Positions 22,365 to 35,052 of a DNA stretch of 64,000 nucleotides are shown piece after piece. The stretch is from positions 434,001 through 498,000 of the forward strand of contig JALECJ010000020.1 in NCBI GenBank assembly GCA_023515745.1. The letters are read 5' to 3'. The translations under genes and the position numbers were made by a program. This stretch comes from Amoeboaphelidium protococcarum (taxonomy: Eukaryota; Aphelidiomycota; Aphelidea). The notes under the pieces were generated by a model that was not told the DNA's origin, did not search any database, and worked only from the letters and a program-made list of their open reading frames with translations. The stretch's first letter is position 1. Each line of letters starts with the position of its first letter.

Positions 22365-25300
22365 TCAATTTGAGCCATTCAACATTTGTTTATTAACCAA
22401 TGTCGCGTAAAGTCCATTCTGCTCTAGGAGTTCAAAATGAGTTCCGCTCTCAATAATCTCACCATCACGCATGACCAAAATCAGATCACAATTCTAAATG
22501 GTGGACAGACGATGAGCGATAGCAATACAAGTTCTACCAACACTAGCTTCATTCAAAGCCTACTGAACCAACTTTTCAGATTCTGAATCCAATGCAGATG
22601 TAGACTCATCCAGAATAAGAATTTTAGGTTGACACAGCAGCGCTCTGGCGATACAAATACGCTGCTTCTGACCACCACTCATCTGTGAATTTGTAACTTC
22701 AGTCTCATATTGATCCGGTAGACTGGAGATAAAATCGTGAATGTTGGCCTATTTAGCAACCTAAATGATCTCTTCCTTAGAGGCATCCGGTCTACCATAC
22801 GCAATATTCTCAGCAATAGTTCCAATGAACAGTATTGGTTCCTAGCTGACAATGGAAATCTGCCGTCTCAAGTCTCCAATGATCCACTTCTTTACATCAA
22901 GACGTTCGACAGACACAACACCAGCCTGAGGATCATAGAAACGCTCAATCAACTGAAAGATTGTTGACTTTCCAGACCCACTACTGCCACAGATACCGAT
23001 ATTCTATCCAGCCGCAATACTCAAGGACACCTTCTTCAGAATCTACTACTCCGGACGTTCAGGATAAGTAAAGTCAACATCTTGCAACTTGACTTCACCT
23101 TAAACATCAGTGATCTTGTCTCCCTCAGCAGAGAACTAATCAATAATAGGCTGACGATCAAGCAACTGGAAGAATTGAATAGAGGCAAATCTAGCCTTAC
23201 TAATGTCAGGACCAAAGGTAAATGTAGAACTGATTGCAATGGCACCAAAAATAATGGTGAACAAGACTTTAAGCAATTGTCCAGCATCCAACTGATTTGC
23301 TTCCACTAGCAGGAACCCAAAGTAGAACGTCAGCGAATACAACCAAAACTAGGTGGCCTAAGAGAAGGCAAATCCAATAGAGTCGATATACCCCTTCTTC
23401 AGACCAGCTTTGTACGGAATGTCTATGGCAGTCATATAGTCATTCACAAACGTCTCTTCGCGCAGTAGACTCTTCACTGTACGAATGTTCTAGATCGCTT
23501 CACACGCAGTCTAACTGGCAGAAGCATAGGCCTTCTTGACTTTTTCTCCACCAGCTCCACCAGCGAACGAGACTCTATTCTCCAGAATGCTAGCAAAGAT
23601 AAGCACAGGAATGAACGCCGTCACAATCAGTGTCATTTTCCAAGAAAAGTAAAAGGATGCTCCAAAAGCGACACCAACAGCGACAACCATTTGGAATACA
23701 TTACCAAAAGTTGGTCCAGTCAGACCTGCAATTTTATCCGCCTAGTCACTCAGTCTGGCAGTCAAAGCACCAGAGCCATTCATTTTGTCATCAAAGAACG
23801 CCATTTCTTGTCTCAACATGGCGCGAAATGTCATCAACCTCACCTTCTTCGTCAGTCTTTCGCCAGCAATACCAAAGCAAGCGAACTGACCAAAGTTGGC
23901 AAAGAACTGCGCAACCATAAGACATGCAAACACTAAACTCCACAGATTCGCACCATCTCTGAGCTCTTGCCCAGTCTTACTGAAAACTGTCAGCACTTCA
24001 CCCATAATGAGTCCGAAAAGTGGCAGCAGGGCTCCGTTGATACCAGCAGATACAATACCTCCAAGAACAAACGGCCAATCGTCCTTTTGCATTTTAAGAA
24101 CGCTCCAAAGTGGAGTTTTGTTCTCCTTCAATACCTTGGCAATTTCTTTTTTCTCCTTCTCTTCATCTGTGAGCTCCCTTACAACATCCGCGTCTTTACT
24201 GCCGTCTTGCTACTCAATAGCAATTACAGCGTCACCTTATTGAGCTGCTACAGAACCATCTGCGACAATCTCATCCTGATCGTTTTCAGCAGTAGCACGG
24301 TCACCCTTTTTAGTCTTCAACTCTTAAGCTTTAACAAGAGCAGCGTACTTCCCGTCAGACTTAATCAGATCGTTGTGAGTACCAGTTTCCACAATCTTGC
24401 CAGATTCCATGACCACGATCTGATCAGCATTCTTGATAGTGCTCAGTCTGTGAGCAATAATGATGGTGGTACAGTGTTCAGACACTTTTTCCAGAGCAGC
24501 CTGAATAATACGCTCACTCTCCGTATCCAGGGCAGAGGTGGCTTCATCGGCCAACAAAATCTTTGGCTTCTTAATGATACTTCTCGCAATACAGATTCTC
24601 TGTCTCTAGCCACCACTCAAAAGAGAGCCTTTCTCACCGACACGAGTCTAATACTTCTGAGGCAATTTCATGATGAAATCGTGACAATTAGCAGACTTAC
24701 ATGCAGATATTACATCCTCTTCACTGATTTTCTAGTCCTTCAATGCACCTAGACGGACATTCTCTTCAATGGTAAGATCAAACAGAATTGGCTCTTGAGA
24801 CACGAGAGCAAAATTATTACGCAACCAAGAGAGATTCAAATCCTTTACATTAACACCATCAACATAGACACCTCCCTCAAACACATCGTAAAATCTTTCA
24901 AGCAACTGGATTATGGTACTCTTACCTGATCCACTAAAGCCAACCAGAGCGACAGTCTTACCAGCATCAACCTTTAAGCTGTAATCTTTCAACACCACCT
25001 GGTTCTTTCTTGAAGGATAGCTAAATGTGACAGATTTAAACTCAATCTCACCCTTGATTTACTGAGGCTCTTTACCAGTTAATTGACCGTCATCATCAGA
25101 ATTTCGAATAGATGGCTTGGATTCAATTACTTCGAACAGCTTTGTCGCAACACCTCGACCTTTGTTAATAGCCTACAGCGCCGGACCAATGTTAATCACC
25201 GAGAAAGCACCAATGATAACTGCGAACAAAACATTCAGCACATCACCACCTTAGATCTGACCTTATTCAACTAGAATACTGCCGTACCAGAAAGCAAGAG

Positions 25301-26294
25301 AGTAGATACCAAACAACATACCAAAGAACAGACCGAAACCAACACCAGTCTTCCATGATTTGGTAACACCTGTTTTCAGAGCAATATCCAACATGGAGCT
25401 AAATTTCTTAATTGATCTCTCCTGAGCATTAAACGCGGTAACCGTTCTGATGTTAGTCAATGTTTCTTAGGCCACAGCACCAGCCTTTGCATAAGACTCT
25501 TAAGAGTTCTTAATACCATCCGAGATTGCAATACCAACAAAGCCACCAGAGGCAAGGATAAGTGGCAAAGCGGCGACAAGAACCAAAGTCAATCGCCAAC
25601 TCTTGATGAAAGCAATGATAAAGCCAGCAAAGAATGTTGTACCATATGCAAATACGAGAGCCCACTTCTCACTGATACCTTCCTAGAATAGAGTGGTATC
25701 TGAACTAAGACGTGTAGTCAGCTCTCCAACCTCGTGCTCATCAAAGAATTAAACATCCTGGGACAGAATAGATTTCAAGAACAGACGTCTCACACGGTTA
25801 GCCTATCTTTAACCGGCGACCACCCAGCAGGCTTACATACAATACACGGAGACCAATGCACCAATAGACACATAGATGAAAAGCAGAACATTGTACACAA
25901 TCTCAGATCTAGCCTTAGAAGTGGAATCATCAATTTACTGCTAAGGTACAGGAACACCGATACTCACCAAATACTTGATCTGCGCAAACTCAAGCAAAGC
26001 ATTGACAACACCACCCAAAAAGACACTGATCAACGGTTAAATGACACCATACGCAACACCAGACAGAGAGCCACCGAATATCAAAAACTTGTCAAGAGTA
26101 TCAGCATACCTGAATAGCCCAATATACGAAATCATACTTGTATCTTTAGCAGCTGCATCCTGAGACGTAGAAGACTTATCCTTACCAGTAGTGGTATCAT
26201 CCACCTTTGTATCAGACTGCTCCCCCACAGGTGCAGCTTGTTCATGCAGAGCGGCATTCTCAGCAGCAACAGCAGTTTCAACTTGATCAGCCAT
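22365..26294 (-). CDS. Full-length ABCB multidrug-type ABC exporter
   Basis: 1309 aa from ATG 26292-26294 to TGA 22365-22367. Two halves, each a six-helix membrane domain followed by a nucleotide-binding domain. NBD1 has Walker [10 protein letters not shown] near residue 450, signature LLSGGQRQR near 558 and Walker B before [16 protein letters not shown]2 has Walker [10 protein letters not shown] near 1103, signature MSGGQKQR and [12 protein letters not shown]. The length and order match P-glycoprotein and fungal Ste6/Mdr-type exporters. The Gln of LSGGQ in NBD1 is a TAG codon. The acidic N-terminus ([11 protein letters not shown]) was preferred to a longer in-frame hydrophobic extension up to 26399. 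Substrate unknown. Confidence 0.95.
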
Positions 26295-26872
26295 AATTAA
26301 TTGTTTCAATACAAAATATGAATATACAACTATACTATTACAGTAATACAAACAGAATATGTCAGAAAGGATGAACACAAAGATGAGATCGATGTACAAC
26401 GGATAAATATAAATCTTCCTTGGTAACAGAAATGGAAAGAAGAGGAAAGCCGATCTGTTTCTAAAGCTTTCACTTGTGTTTCACTCCGCGTGTGAATTTC
26501 CGATTTACTTTAGCCGGCCATCGGGAAGGCCGTTCCATCCTGCACGATGACGTAATGAATTAACTTAAACCTGTCTTATTTGAAACACAGTGAGCGAGCT
26601 TACATAATCTATTAAATTACGTTTTACTACTTATTTATCGAATCTTGGTATCCCCAATAAATCTACCTTTTCATGCTGGCTTAAGTTTGACACTTAAAGT
26701 AGGCCGTAGATTCTTCAGGTCCGAAGACTTTTGAGTTGTTAAGTCAAGGTACAGCATTAGAAGTAGGAATGACATCATTTAAATTAATTTATTGTTCATT
26801 TATTTTTGAAATTCATTGTGCTTGTTTGATTATATGTGAGAGCCACAAACACCTCGTTATTCAGATGAGACT
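26295..26872. other. Intergenic region upstream of the ABC exporter
   Basis: No gene seen. It contains the ABC promoter and the 3' side of the GPI-protein gene. A short GGCC/GGCC palindromic patch lies near 26516-26535 (GCCGGCCATCGGGAAGGCC). Otherwise AT-rich. Confidence 0.5.
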
Positions 26873-27511
26873 TCAAGCTAAAATCAGTGACGCGAAGACG
26901 ACCAACAACACGCTCATAGCATTTAGAGAGATACCATCCATGGCCGAGTTTGCAGTGCCTTTATCTTCAGTAGAACTGGTGTTATTTATGTTATTCTTAT
27001 CATTCAGTGGTTGCTACTCACCACCACTCTAATTGTCCAATGGTACCTAGTCACCACCATCAGCCATTGAAGGATCATCATAAACGATAGGATTGAGATC
27101 TGAAACACCAGTTGCATTGGCAGGGATAATTCTGATTGGGGAACTGATACGGGCACGGATCAGAGGATTGGTTTGAGTTGAGCTAACTCTGAACATGAAG
27201 ATATTTTCAGCAGTATCAGCAGGAACTTACCAGTCATAGGAATTCTAATTAGGACCATTCGTAATCAATGCCATGAAATCAGACTGATTTGGATACACTC
27301 CAACGCGATACTCGAGCGTAATAGTTTCAGGATTGCCCAATCTGACTGGATCAGTGCGCCACTTGATTTGAAACGTTGAGCCGGCTTTTATAACTGGCAC
27401 TTTGGTGACTAGAGTAGCTCTTGGAGGATTGTCAAATGCAAAATCACCAACAGCGGCCTTCTAAGCCATAGCTAGCATTGCGAACGCAGCGGTAAGTAGT
27501 TGGTATTTCAT
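26873..27511 (-). CDS. GPI-anchored wall protein of the Kre9/KNH type
   Basis: 212 aa from ATG 27509-27511 to TGA 26873-26875. A signal peptide (MKYQLLTAAFAMLAMAQKA) is followed by a single β-sandwich domain: FDNPPRATLVTKVPVIKAGS, FQIKWRTDPV, ETITLEYRVG, SYDWQVPADT. This is the pattern of the Ser/Thr-rich GPI-anchored family PF10342. A polar Gly/Asn/Ser-rich stalk and a hydrophobic C-terminus (MSVLLVVFASLILA) give a GPI-attachment signal. The family is mainly fungal and sits in the plasma membrane or cell wall, with roles in β-1,6-glucan assembly known for Kre9. It is a good clue to the lineage. Confidence 0.78.
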
Positions 27512-27767
27512 CTCTATTCAATTTTAATTATTTTCGATATTATTGTTTGAAGTGAAGAAAGAGAGAGAAAGTAGGCCTAAATCCCTTTATATACTGTGGC
27601 ATGAATCTATTTCAGGATACAGATCGGCCTGAATCGGAAACACGTCACTGAATATAGGATCCGCATTACTTAAGCAGGATGTATCTAAATTAAGCAACTC
27701 GAATCCAAAGAATTAGAAGATTACGGCTTAAATAATATGGAAATAATATGTTGCAAATATTTAAATT

Positions 27768-28985
27768 TCACATTACCGGGCATTTCTGGTCCTCACCGGA
27801 ACCACCACCACCGCCTAAACTCTACAAGAACTACAATCCTTCGGCAGAACCAGCGGCAGACGCGTCATTAGGCAGCTTTGGCATTCCGTCTGCATCCAGT
27901 TCAATATCTGGTGCAAGTTCCTTTAATAAAACCGCCGGCGGAGAGCCGCATTCTTGCATCTCATTCATCAACTGCGCTATTCGCTCCTGATTGTACTTTG
28001 TCTTTTCATACTCTTGCACAATGTTCACACAACACTTCATTTACTTTTCATATCTTTGATAATCAATAGCAGGGATTTTATCTTTATTTTCCTGTAGGTA
28101 GGATGGATACTTGTTGGCCAGCTCCTTCAAAGGATCATATAAAACCTCCTTGCTCATCAACGTGTCCATCATGGAAGATACAATGTCATTGAATGCGCCG
28201 TCTAAGCCTTCAAGTGATCCATCACCTAGGCCAGCAGTCGCATCATCTCCGTCTCCGCCACCCACAGACTGCGACAACGTAAACTACTTCATCATCTCTG
28301 CCATTAACGCGTCTTCACTTAATCCACCCAAACCGTTACTGGACTATTTAAGATTGGAAGTCACATCCGCTTCAACTTTTTGCGATGATTACTTCAATCG
28401 TTCCATAGTCTCCTCAACTTTTGAACTAAATGATGAAGAGGATGGTTAGCTTTTAGAATTCTAAGACGCTTTGGAACTCTAATCCTTCACCGTCTACTTG
28501 GTTGAAGACTTTTACGCGTTCTTGGACTTTTTCGGTTAATATTATGATTGGGAGTGAGAGATTTGATTAAACTACTCAACCAGTTCCTGAGTAAGATTCT
28601 CAACAGCCGCCGCTTCCTCTGGAGATAAATCTTATTCAATCAACTTCTAAATGTCCGGAGGAGCTTGACCATCAGAGGCACCAAATGCATCAGAGTACTT
28701 GTTCAAGTACTCTTCCATCTAAGATGAGATTAGCGCTTCCATGTCCAGACCGTCCTATACGCTTTAGCCGCTCAATAGGTGCATTTATTCTAATATTTTA
28801 GCCATAAACGCATCAGCTTAATCGCTCTTTACATTGGCATTTTCTTAATCGGCACCCTGGACATCAGCTACAGCTTCTACATTTTCCGACAAATGCGACT
28901 CAACCTTCTGCTGCTCGCTCTAGAATTCATTCAACGCATTCTCAAGCAAGGCGTCCATATCCTACTCATCACTACCACTCATCAT
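27768..28985 (-). CDS. PEX19: Peroxin PEX19, farnesylated peroxisomal membrane protein receptor
   Basis: 405 aa from ATG 28983-28985 to TGA 27768-27770. The acidic N-terminus (DEQDMDALLENALNEF) is the PEX3-binding helix. A long Ser/Gln-rich linker follows. The C-terminal PEX19 domain has SMMDTLMSKEVLYDPLKEL, YPSYLQENKD and YNQERIAQLMNEMQECGSPP. The last four residues are CPVM, a CaaX farnesylation box typical of PEX19. It shuttles membrane proteins to peroxisomes, so the organism keeps peroxisomes. A second ATG lies directly after the first. Confidence 0.95.
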
Positions 28986-29272
28986 TCGCCTTATTAAATG
29001 CGCCGCGTTTTATAATTTCACTAAATGTTGATCAATTTACAGAATTCTATATAAAGTGTTCACCGCCCTGACAGCCGATAAATTGCAGGATCGGCCAGCC
29101 TTTGATGAGAATTGAAAGGAAAAGTCATGTAGGACGCGGTAAACGTTCGCTAACTTCTCTCTCTTGGATTTGCCTTTTCATCTTCATTAAGAAATTTTCA
29201 TTCTTTTCAGAGCGCGCGCGATAGATTACGGAAACACCTCATATTCCCAGTGATAATAGTAAGACACGTCAA

Positions 29273-30097
29273 ATGTCTGCAGATTATTTAAATATGAATT
29301 CAAATGATAGCTAGGATAAGTACGACTCCGCTCACCTGGGCGATGAAGATAGTGGAGATTTCATGGAAATGAAAGTGCCAGAGTATTAGCCTGATGAAAG
29401 CTCGTACGGATCTAATGAACAGAAAGATTATGATCAGGAGTATACACCGTACACGATATCATCGGTGCTGGCCAATGCTAATCGCGTTGGATAATCATCA
29501 TCATCAGCCTAGGGAGTATCTGGAATATCTTCGCCAAACACTGCAATGACTCCAGTAAGTAGTTACGGTGGTGTGGATTATCTATTCATGGATGAGCACA
29601 AGAAGCGCGGTGAGCGAGGATTCAATGAGAAGCTTTGTTATAACACTGGTACTCTGTATGGGGTCGGTCTTACTGCAGGTGGTGCATGGGGCGCTTATGA
29701 AGGCGTCAAGTAATTGCTAAAGAATGGCGGTTAGAATGTTGGAGGTATCGCGTCTGCCACAATGGCTCAATCTGCTTCATCTGCTGCATCACCACCAATG
29801 TCTAGTAAGCTCAAGTTGAACACGGTACTGAATAGCGTAACGCGACGTGGACCGCAGCTTGGAAATCAGGCTGGTGTTCTGACTCTGATGTTCACTATGA
29901 GCGAGCATCTATTAGGTAAGATGCTTTTCGGTGAAGGCGGAAACGCGCAAATCTTGAATAATACCATTAGTGGAGTCGTGGCTGGTGTTTTATACAAAAG
30001 CTCTTCTGGTATGCCTGTAGCTCTGAGAACTGGTGGCGTATTAGGAGCTTTCGCTGGTATTGGTAGTGCCATTTATCAAATTGCATTTTCCTCTTGA
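29273..30097 (+). CDS. TIM23: Mitochondrial inner-membrane translocase TIM23
   Basis: 274 aa from ATG 29273 to TGA 30095-30097. The N-terminal 100 residues are acidic and Ser/Tyr-rich, matching the intermembrane-space domain of Tim23. The C-terminal part is the four-helix Tim17/22/23 domain with Gly-rich helices (YGVGLTAGGAWGAYEGVKQL, NTISGVVAGVLYK, GGVLGAFAGIGSAIYQ) and the RRGPQLGNQAGVL segment. TIM23 is the channel for presequence proteins. Tim17 is a weaker alternative because of the long acidic N-terminus. Confidence 0.9.
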
Positions 30098-30233
30098 TCG
30101 ATTCTACTTAAAAGATAAGTGGTGGTGTATCGCATCAATGATCAGAATGTGATTGAATAAAGATTAAGTTTAGATATTTGCTATTAAAGATACTTGTATT
30201 GCTTACGATAAACAGTATTAGGTTCTTTAAATA

Positions 30234-31284
30234 TCATTTCTCAATGTCGTCAGATTTCTGGCCCCACTCAGACCAACTGCCATCGTACAACGACAAATTT
30301 TCAAATCCAGATAGCTGTGCGGCGACGTACAACACTGCAGCAGTCACGCCACTTCCTACACGCTCTTAATTATTCATGAATCGCTGAGTATTAAAGGCTT
30401 AAACAATTAATGAATTACCGCAAGTCATGGTGGTGGGTAATCGCTTGTCAAATTGTAACTTGGACCAGTACTCGTTGAGTTGCTCTACAGATTTCAAGGT
30501 TCGATCTTATTCATTGAACAGTTCAATGTATGGTAGATTCTTGGATAGTGGGATATGGCCACTCTTCATACCAGGCCTAGGTTCTACAACATCTCCGTTG
30601 AATCGAGCTTAAGCTCTGGCATCAAGCAGCTGAATCTTTTGCTTCCCTTCGCGTCCATCTTTGATCATGGCGGCAATCTGAGAGTAATCTTTCACTAATT
30701 GAGGATTGAACGTTGCCTTATACTAAGTGCGTGTAAACTATGGCTCATCAACACTACTTTCCACCTGACCGCCATCTTTAAGCCACTTCAGTATACCACC
30801 ATCGAGAATAGATACACGCTCATGACCGAATACTTTGAAAGTCCAATATACTCTGTATGAACTGAACACACCAGAATTATCATATAAAACTACATGGTCA
30901 TCATTTCCAATACCAAGTTGAGACATTTCTTCGCTAAACTGGTCAGCAGGTGGTAGCATATGAGGAAGCGGATTGCTATGATCACTCACCTCTTCCACAT
31001 CGAAGAATCTTGCATTCTACACACACATACATATGGATCACGTTTAAAGTGCATTATCACGGTATATCACAATCGCTGAAATAACAGATTACAGGCAAGT
31101 GGCAATCCAAATAGTCTTGAAAGGCTGAAGGAGCCTGCACCATTGGCATTCTCCATGTTACATCCACAGGGATGATCTTGGTTAAATTTGACTTGCACCA
31201 CTAAGTAGATACAAGCGCTGGAACTTTAACTGATGAGCTCATCAGTCTTCTAGCGGTATTTCCCAATATTTGTTGCGGTATCAT
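30234..31284 (-). CDS. Rhodanese-type sulfurtransferase (mercaptopyruvate/thiosulfate), three exons
   Basis: Exons 31284-31093, 31016-30419 and 30355-30234 give 303 aa. The first rhodanese half has LVSTQWCKSNL, PVDVTWRMP and, across intron 1, HLP/NARFFDVEEVSDHSNPLPHMLP. The second half has LLDARAQARF and, across intron 2, the active-site loop CGSGVTAAV with catalytic Cys. Both introns were fixed by restoring these conserved blocks. The enzyme moves sulfur from 3-mercaptopyruvate or thiosulfate to acceptors. The N-terminus is short and basic and could serve mitochondrial import. The stop is TGA at 30234-30236. Confidence 0.92.
30356..30418 (-). other. Intron 2 of the sulfurtransferase gene, 63 nt, no stop codon
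   Basis: Begins GTAATTC and ends GCGTGTAG on the minus strand, phase 1. Its length is a multiple of three and it contains no TGA in frame, so under this code it reads through as 21 residues. Removing it rebuilds the family active-site loop CGSGVTA exactly. Confidence 0.88.
31017..31092 (-). other. Intron 1 of the sulfurtransferase gene, 76 nt
   Basis: Begins GTAATCTG and ends GTGTGTAG, phase 0. It contains an in-frame TGA. Removal joins HLP to NARFFD, the conserved block that in relatives reads close to HIPGARFFD. Confidence 0.9.
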
Positions 31285-31461
31285 CAAAGCCTTTTTCTTT
31301 GAGCTGTACTGGTGATATGATTGATCAACTCCTTGGTTAAAAACGTTACCAATCGCAACTCTATTCAAAACAAGATTTTAAACTCAAAGAGTGGATTTTA
31401 AAAAAATTCAATCAAAATATATCATTTAGAATATATATTTTAATTACTCATTTTGAAAATG

Positions 31462-34400
31462 TCACGATTATTGTTCTACCCCGTTGGCAATGTTGATGAT
31501 CTGTTGAGCAAGCTACTACTCTTCAGCGGTGAGAGCGGAAGTCATAGCTGAGTAGTACTATTACTACTAACCAGATTATGATGATGAAAGGGTGAGCATG
31601 GTATTCTTAAACTTTTCATGCACATTTACATCATCTAGAGGGGTAGAAAAGAACGCGTCTTCACCCAGCTACTAACTCCAGTCCTCGTCCAAATCATCAA
31701 GATCGTTATCACCAGCTCCACCATCAGCAGCCTGTTTCTGTGCCAAGTACTGAAGATAATTCGATCCATCCTCGTCATCCACATCGCCATCTTCATCAAA
31801 GTCAACATATTCTGATTAAGGATGGAATTCTGCATCATCCTCATCATCTTCGTCATCGTCACCCTCGGAATAATCCTGGTCATACCCGCCGTCATTCACA
31901 AACTCATCCTCCAGCTCTTGTCTTAATTTCAAAGCCTCTGGCAAAGTCTTAAAGCACTACAACAACAACTTCATCAACTGGCTAGATATCTATGCGTTAG
32001 AGCACAACACTTGACAGCTGACCGGGTTATTCAAGCACTCCAACAAAGACATGATGGTGAGCTTCTTATCATGAACACGCGTCAGTTTACCGCCCATCTG
32101 GATCCACAACTGCAAGAAATTTTCCACCTGATTCTCTTGAGCCAATAATTGAGTAGTCAACTGCGGATTATACCACAAGCAGTTAACTACACCTTCTAAT
32201 GCGTGAATCTTATAAGCTAGTCCGCAAGGATTGCTCAATTGTTGGAATGACAACTACAGGATTTAAGGCACAAAACGGTCCAGAGCACCGCGGCAATGCA
32301 TCAACAAAGACTCAAATAGTCTAAAGCCATGCACACGTTCATCTTCCATATCTAGTTGAGTGATCATAAATTGACCCAAATCTACCAATTGCTCCTGTAG
32401 CTGAGGATGGGACATCACAACACTACTACCATACGATACGTAATTGTCCAACACTGGATAGATCTCTTCACTAAAATCTGAGCCAGAGAGTTTCAAAACA
32501 CCAACCACACCATCAAATAACTACCACAAATTCTACGATATCGATTTCTACTAATACTGCAGCGAATCGAACAGTTCAAACGCGTCGTCATACATTTCCA
32601 CAACCTCCTTTTGCAAAACAAATGCCAGACATGGAATACATGCCAGCTCCAGGCTGTTCAGCAGCTACAACTACTTTTCATGCAATTGCACATCTTCCTG
32701 CTTAATCTGAACAGATAGTACCAAGGTGGAGATGGTCTTCAGTACGCCCATAGCTGCCATCACACGCTCAGAGAACATATCAGTCAGAAAGTCCTTATCA
32801 TCGTCCTCTTTGCCAGCTGATGCTTCACGTTCTTGCATCGTCTCTTCCATCATACGAATAAAAGTCTAAGACAGCTATTGGCACAGTTGGACAGAGAATG
32901 GAGTCACCTGTTCAGGATAAATCTCTACCAATCTCTCAAGAATGGCAGTCAGCACCTCAAGATCAACCTCGTTAGTCAGCTACAGTAAGGATTGCATAAT
33001 ATGACCCACAAATTGCGCGGCGTGGTCACGTACATCCCCGCGCTCAATAGTCATGCCCATGAGGAGGGACGCACAGACACGAACCGGCAAAGCCTACTGG
33101 TGATCCATCAAATGTACAGCCTTTTGTAGGATCAAGAACCATCCACTCTACTCGCTCTAACCAGCTGCCACAATCTTCAGCACTTCATTCTGATCCACCT
33201 CTGCAAAATCTCTAAGCACTGACGCCGCCTGTAGCTTCAAATGAACCTCATTAGACTCCAGTAGGGGAACAACAAAAGAAGACAATACTTGGGACAATTA
33301 ATCGGCAGGTACAGGTGACTTTTTAGTCAGCAATAGCTTGTTCAACGCCGCAAGTATTGCCAACGCGCCATAAATCTATTGAGATGCACCAGCCTAGTTA
33401 CTTAGAATATGATTGATAAATTGCAATACTGATGGGAAGATCTGTTTGCGGTCTTTGCATAAACTAACAATGAACTACACCGCAGCATTCGAGGGATTAT
33501 TATAGTCCTCCATGGCATCAAGCTTTTTGGTGATAAATTCCACGGGCTCGTCTTCAAGTAGCTCAGCATCTGAGGCTTTGAAGCACGACTGAGGGAAAAC
33601 AAATTCAGTCATCAGACGATCCACGCTTTCTTTGAGGATATTCCACGTTGTTGCTGGTTTTATGCAATCAGCCAGCAGATTGAGCACCAAAAACAGAATT
33701 CGATCAGGAACATTGAAATGAAGGGTCATTGCAAAAGCTTGCTTGATAACAGCCTGTATCATCCCAGGTACATACCTCTCCATCAATCTTTTACTAAAAG
33801 CGCGATACGCCTTGTTATCAGTATGCGATGAAGGCATGACATTACAATACCTAGAGTAGATCTTTGATATGCAATGGTATGCCCATTTCTAAGCCTTGAA
33901 CCAAGGATACTGTCTCAAATCTTCTTTATCGTTACTGCCAGGTGGTGGAATTTACTTATCAATCACGGTAATGAATAAAGTGAGCCACTATGAAATTGAT
34001 TAATCTTCTTGTAATGCCTTTGGATAATCATACTAGATCGCCATGAAATAAGTCTTGAGCACAATCTTTAACATTACAGCTGCTTCGGTACTCTACTGGC
34101 CAAGAAGTTATTGCGCCAATTACAGCAATGGCTAGAATGCAGTCTTAACCAGCTAATTTAAAGGGAAACGCTTCTCCTTACTACACCAGCGATATTTGCG
34201 AGCAATCTATTGAATGGCTAGAAGAGCCGCGTGAACACATCGCTAATCCGATGCATTATTCATCAATAAGCTGCCAGCCTGCTGCAAAAGAACATCATAC
34301 TTCTCGGGATAATCTTCCTCCACAATAAAGCCAAGTGCCTGACACAACTAACTTTGCATCTGAGGAGGAGACTGAACAATTACATTCAATAGCGAATCCT

Positions 34401-34698
34401 TGATAATCTACTTATCATTGTCAAACTAACCTGGCTAATCCCCACTTAAATCCCAGCATTTTTTCACCCAATTTTTGAACCAGACAGCAGCCGACTAACG
34501 CGTCCCAAAATCCAATTCACTCTAAGATATCAACTACAAGACCTGGGATGGAAATCCAGATTACTAGGAGCATTCTTTCAACTGAATCTCCGCCTGGATT
34601 CTCTCCTAATTCTACGGTGATATACTAAGCTAAAATAACTAAGCCACTGAATGCTGCATACTTTAATTATTATTTCCAGGTGAGCGAGACGACAGCAT
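31462..34698 (-). CDS. Importin of the IPO7/IPO8 (Nmd5/Sxm1) type
   Basis: 1078 aa from ATG 34696-34698 to TGA 31462-31464. The N-terminus carries an importin-β N-terminal domain (RIQAEIQLKECSQQSGF, ISQSELDFGTRQSAAVWFKNWV). HEAT-type helices continue throughout (LKLQAASVLRDFAEV, VRVCASLLMGM). The C-terminus is strongly acidic (EGDDDEDDEDDAEF) and then Gln-rich, as in importin-7/8. These receptors carry ribosomal proteins, histones and kinases into the nucleus in a RanGTP cycle. Dozens of TAG/TAA Gln codons occur. Confidence 0.9.
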
Positions 34699-35052
34699 AT
34701 TCTACTGCCAACGGGGAATAAAAATCAGAATATTGAAATTTGCGTGAGAGGAAGGAACATTAATGGCAAAGGAGAGAAATTGATGAATTTTCTCGCGATA
34801 GTTTCGCTAACCGAAGCGCTCTCTGTGTATCTCCTTCATCTTGATCAAGTGCAGCTGCTGCTTATCTTTTCATCGTATGGCTGTTGTGAGAGCCATCACT
34901 TTGTAGAATTTTTGTAATAATCAATAGTTGCTAATTATTAGATAGTAAGTCAAATTAAATGGCGATAGATAGCTTTTAAACTTTTTGATTTGATTATACA
35001 GTATGACTGATTATGCTTCGTGTGAGAGAGTGAGAGGTACGATCAGAGGAAC
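34699..35052. other. Intergenic region upstream of the importin gene
   Basis: No gene seen. It contains the importin promoter and the 3' side of the next minus-strand gene. AT-rich with no strong repeats. Confidence 0.5.

Noticed and set aside
30356-30418. Reading the sulfurtransferase as one continuous protein through this segment
   Set aside because: It would put 21 extra residues inside the catalytic loop. GT...AG borders and exact restoration of CGSGVTA show an intron.
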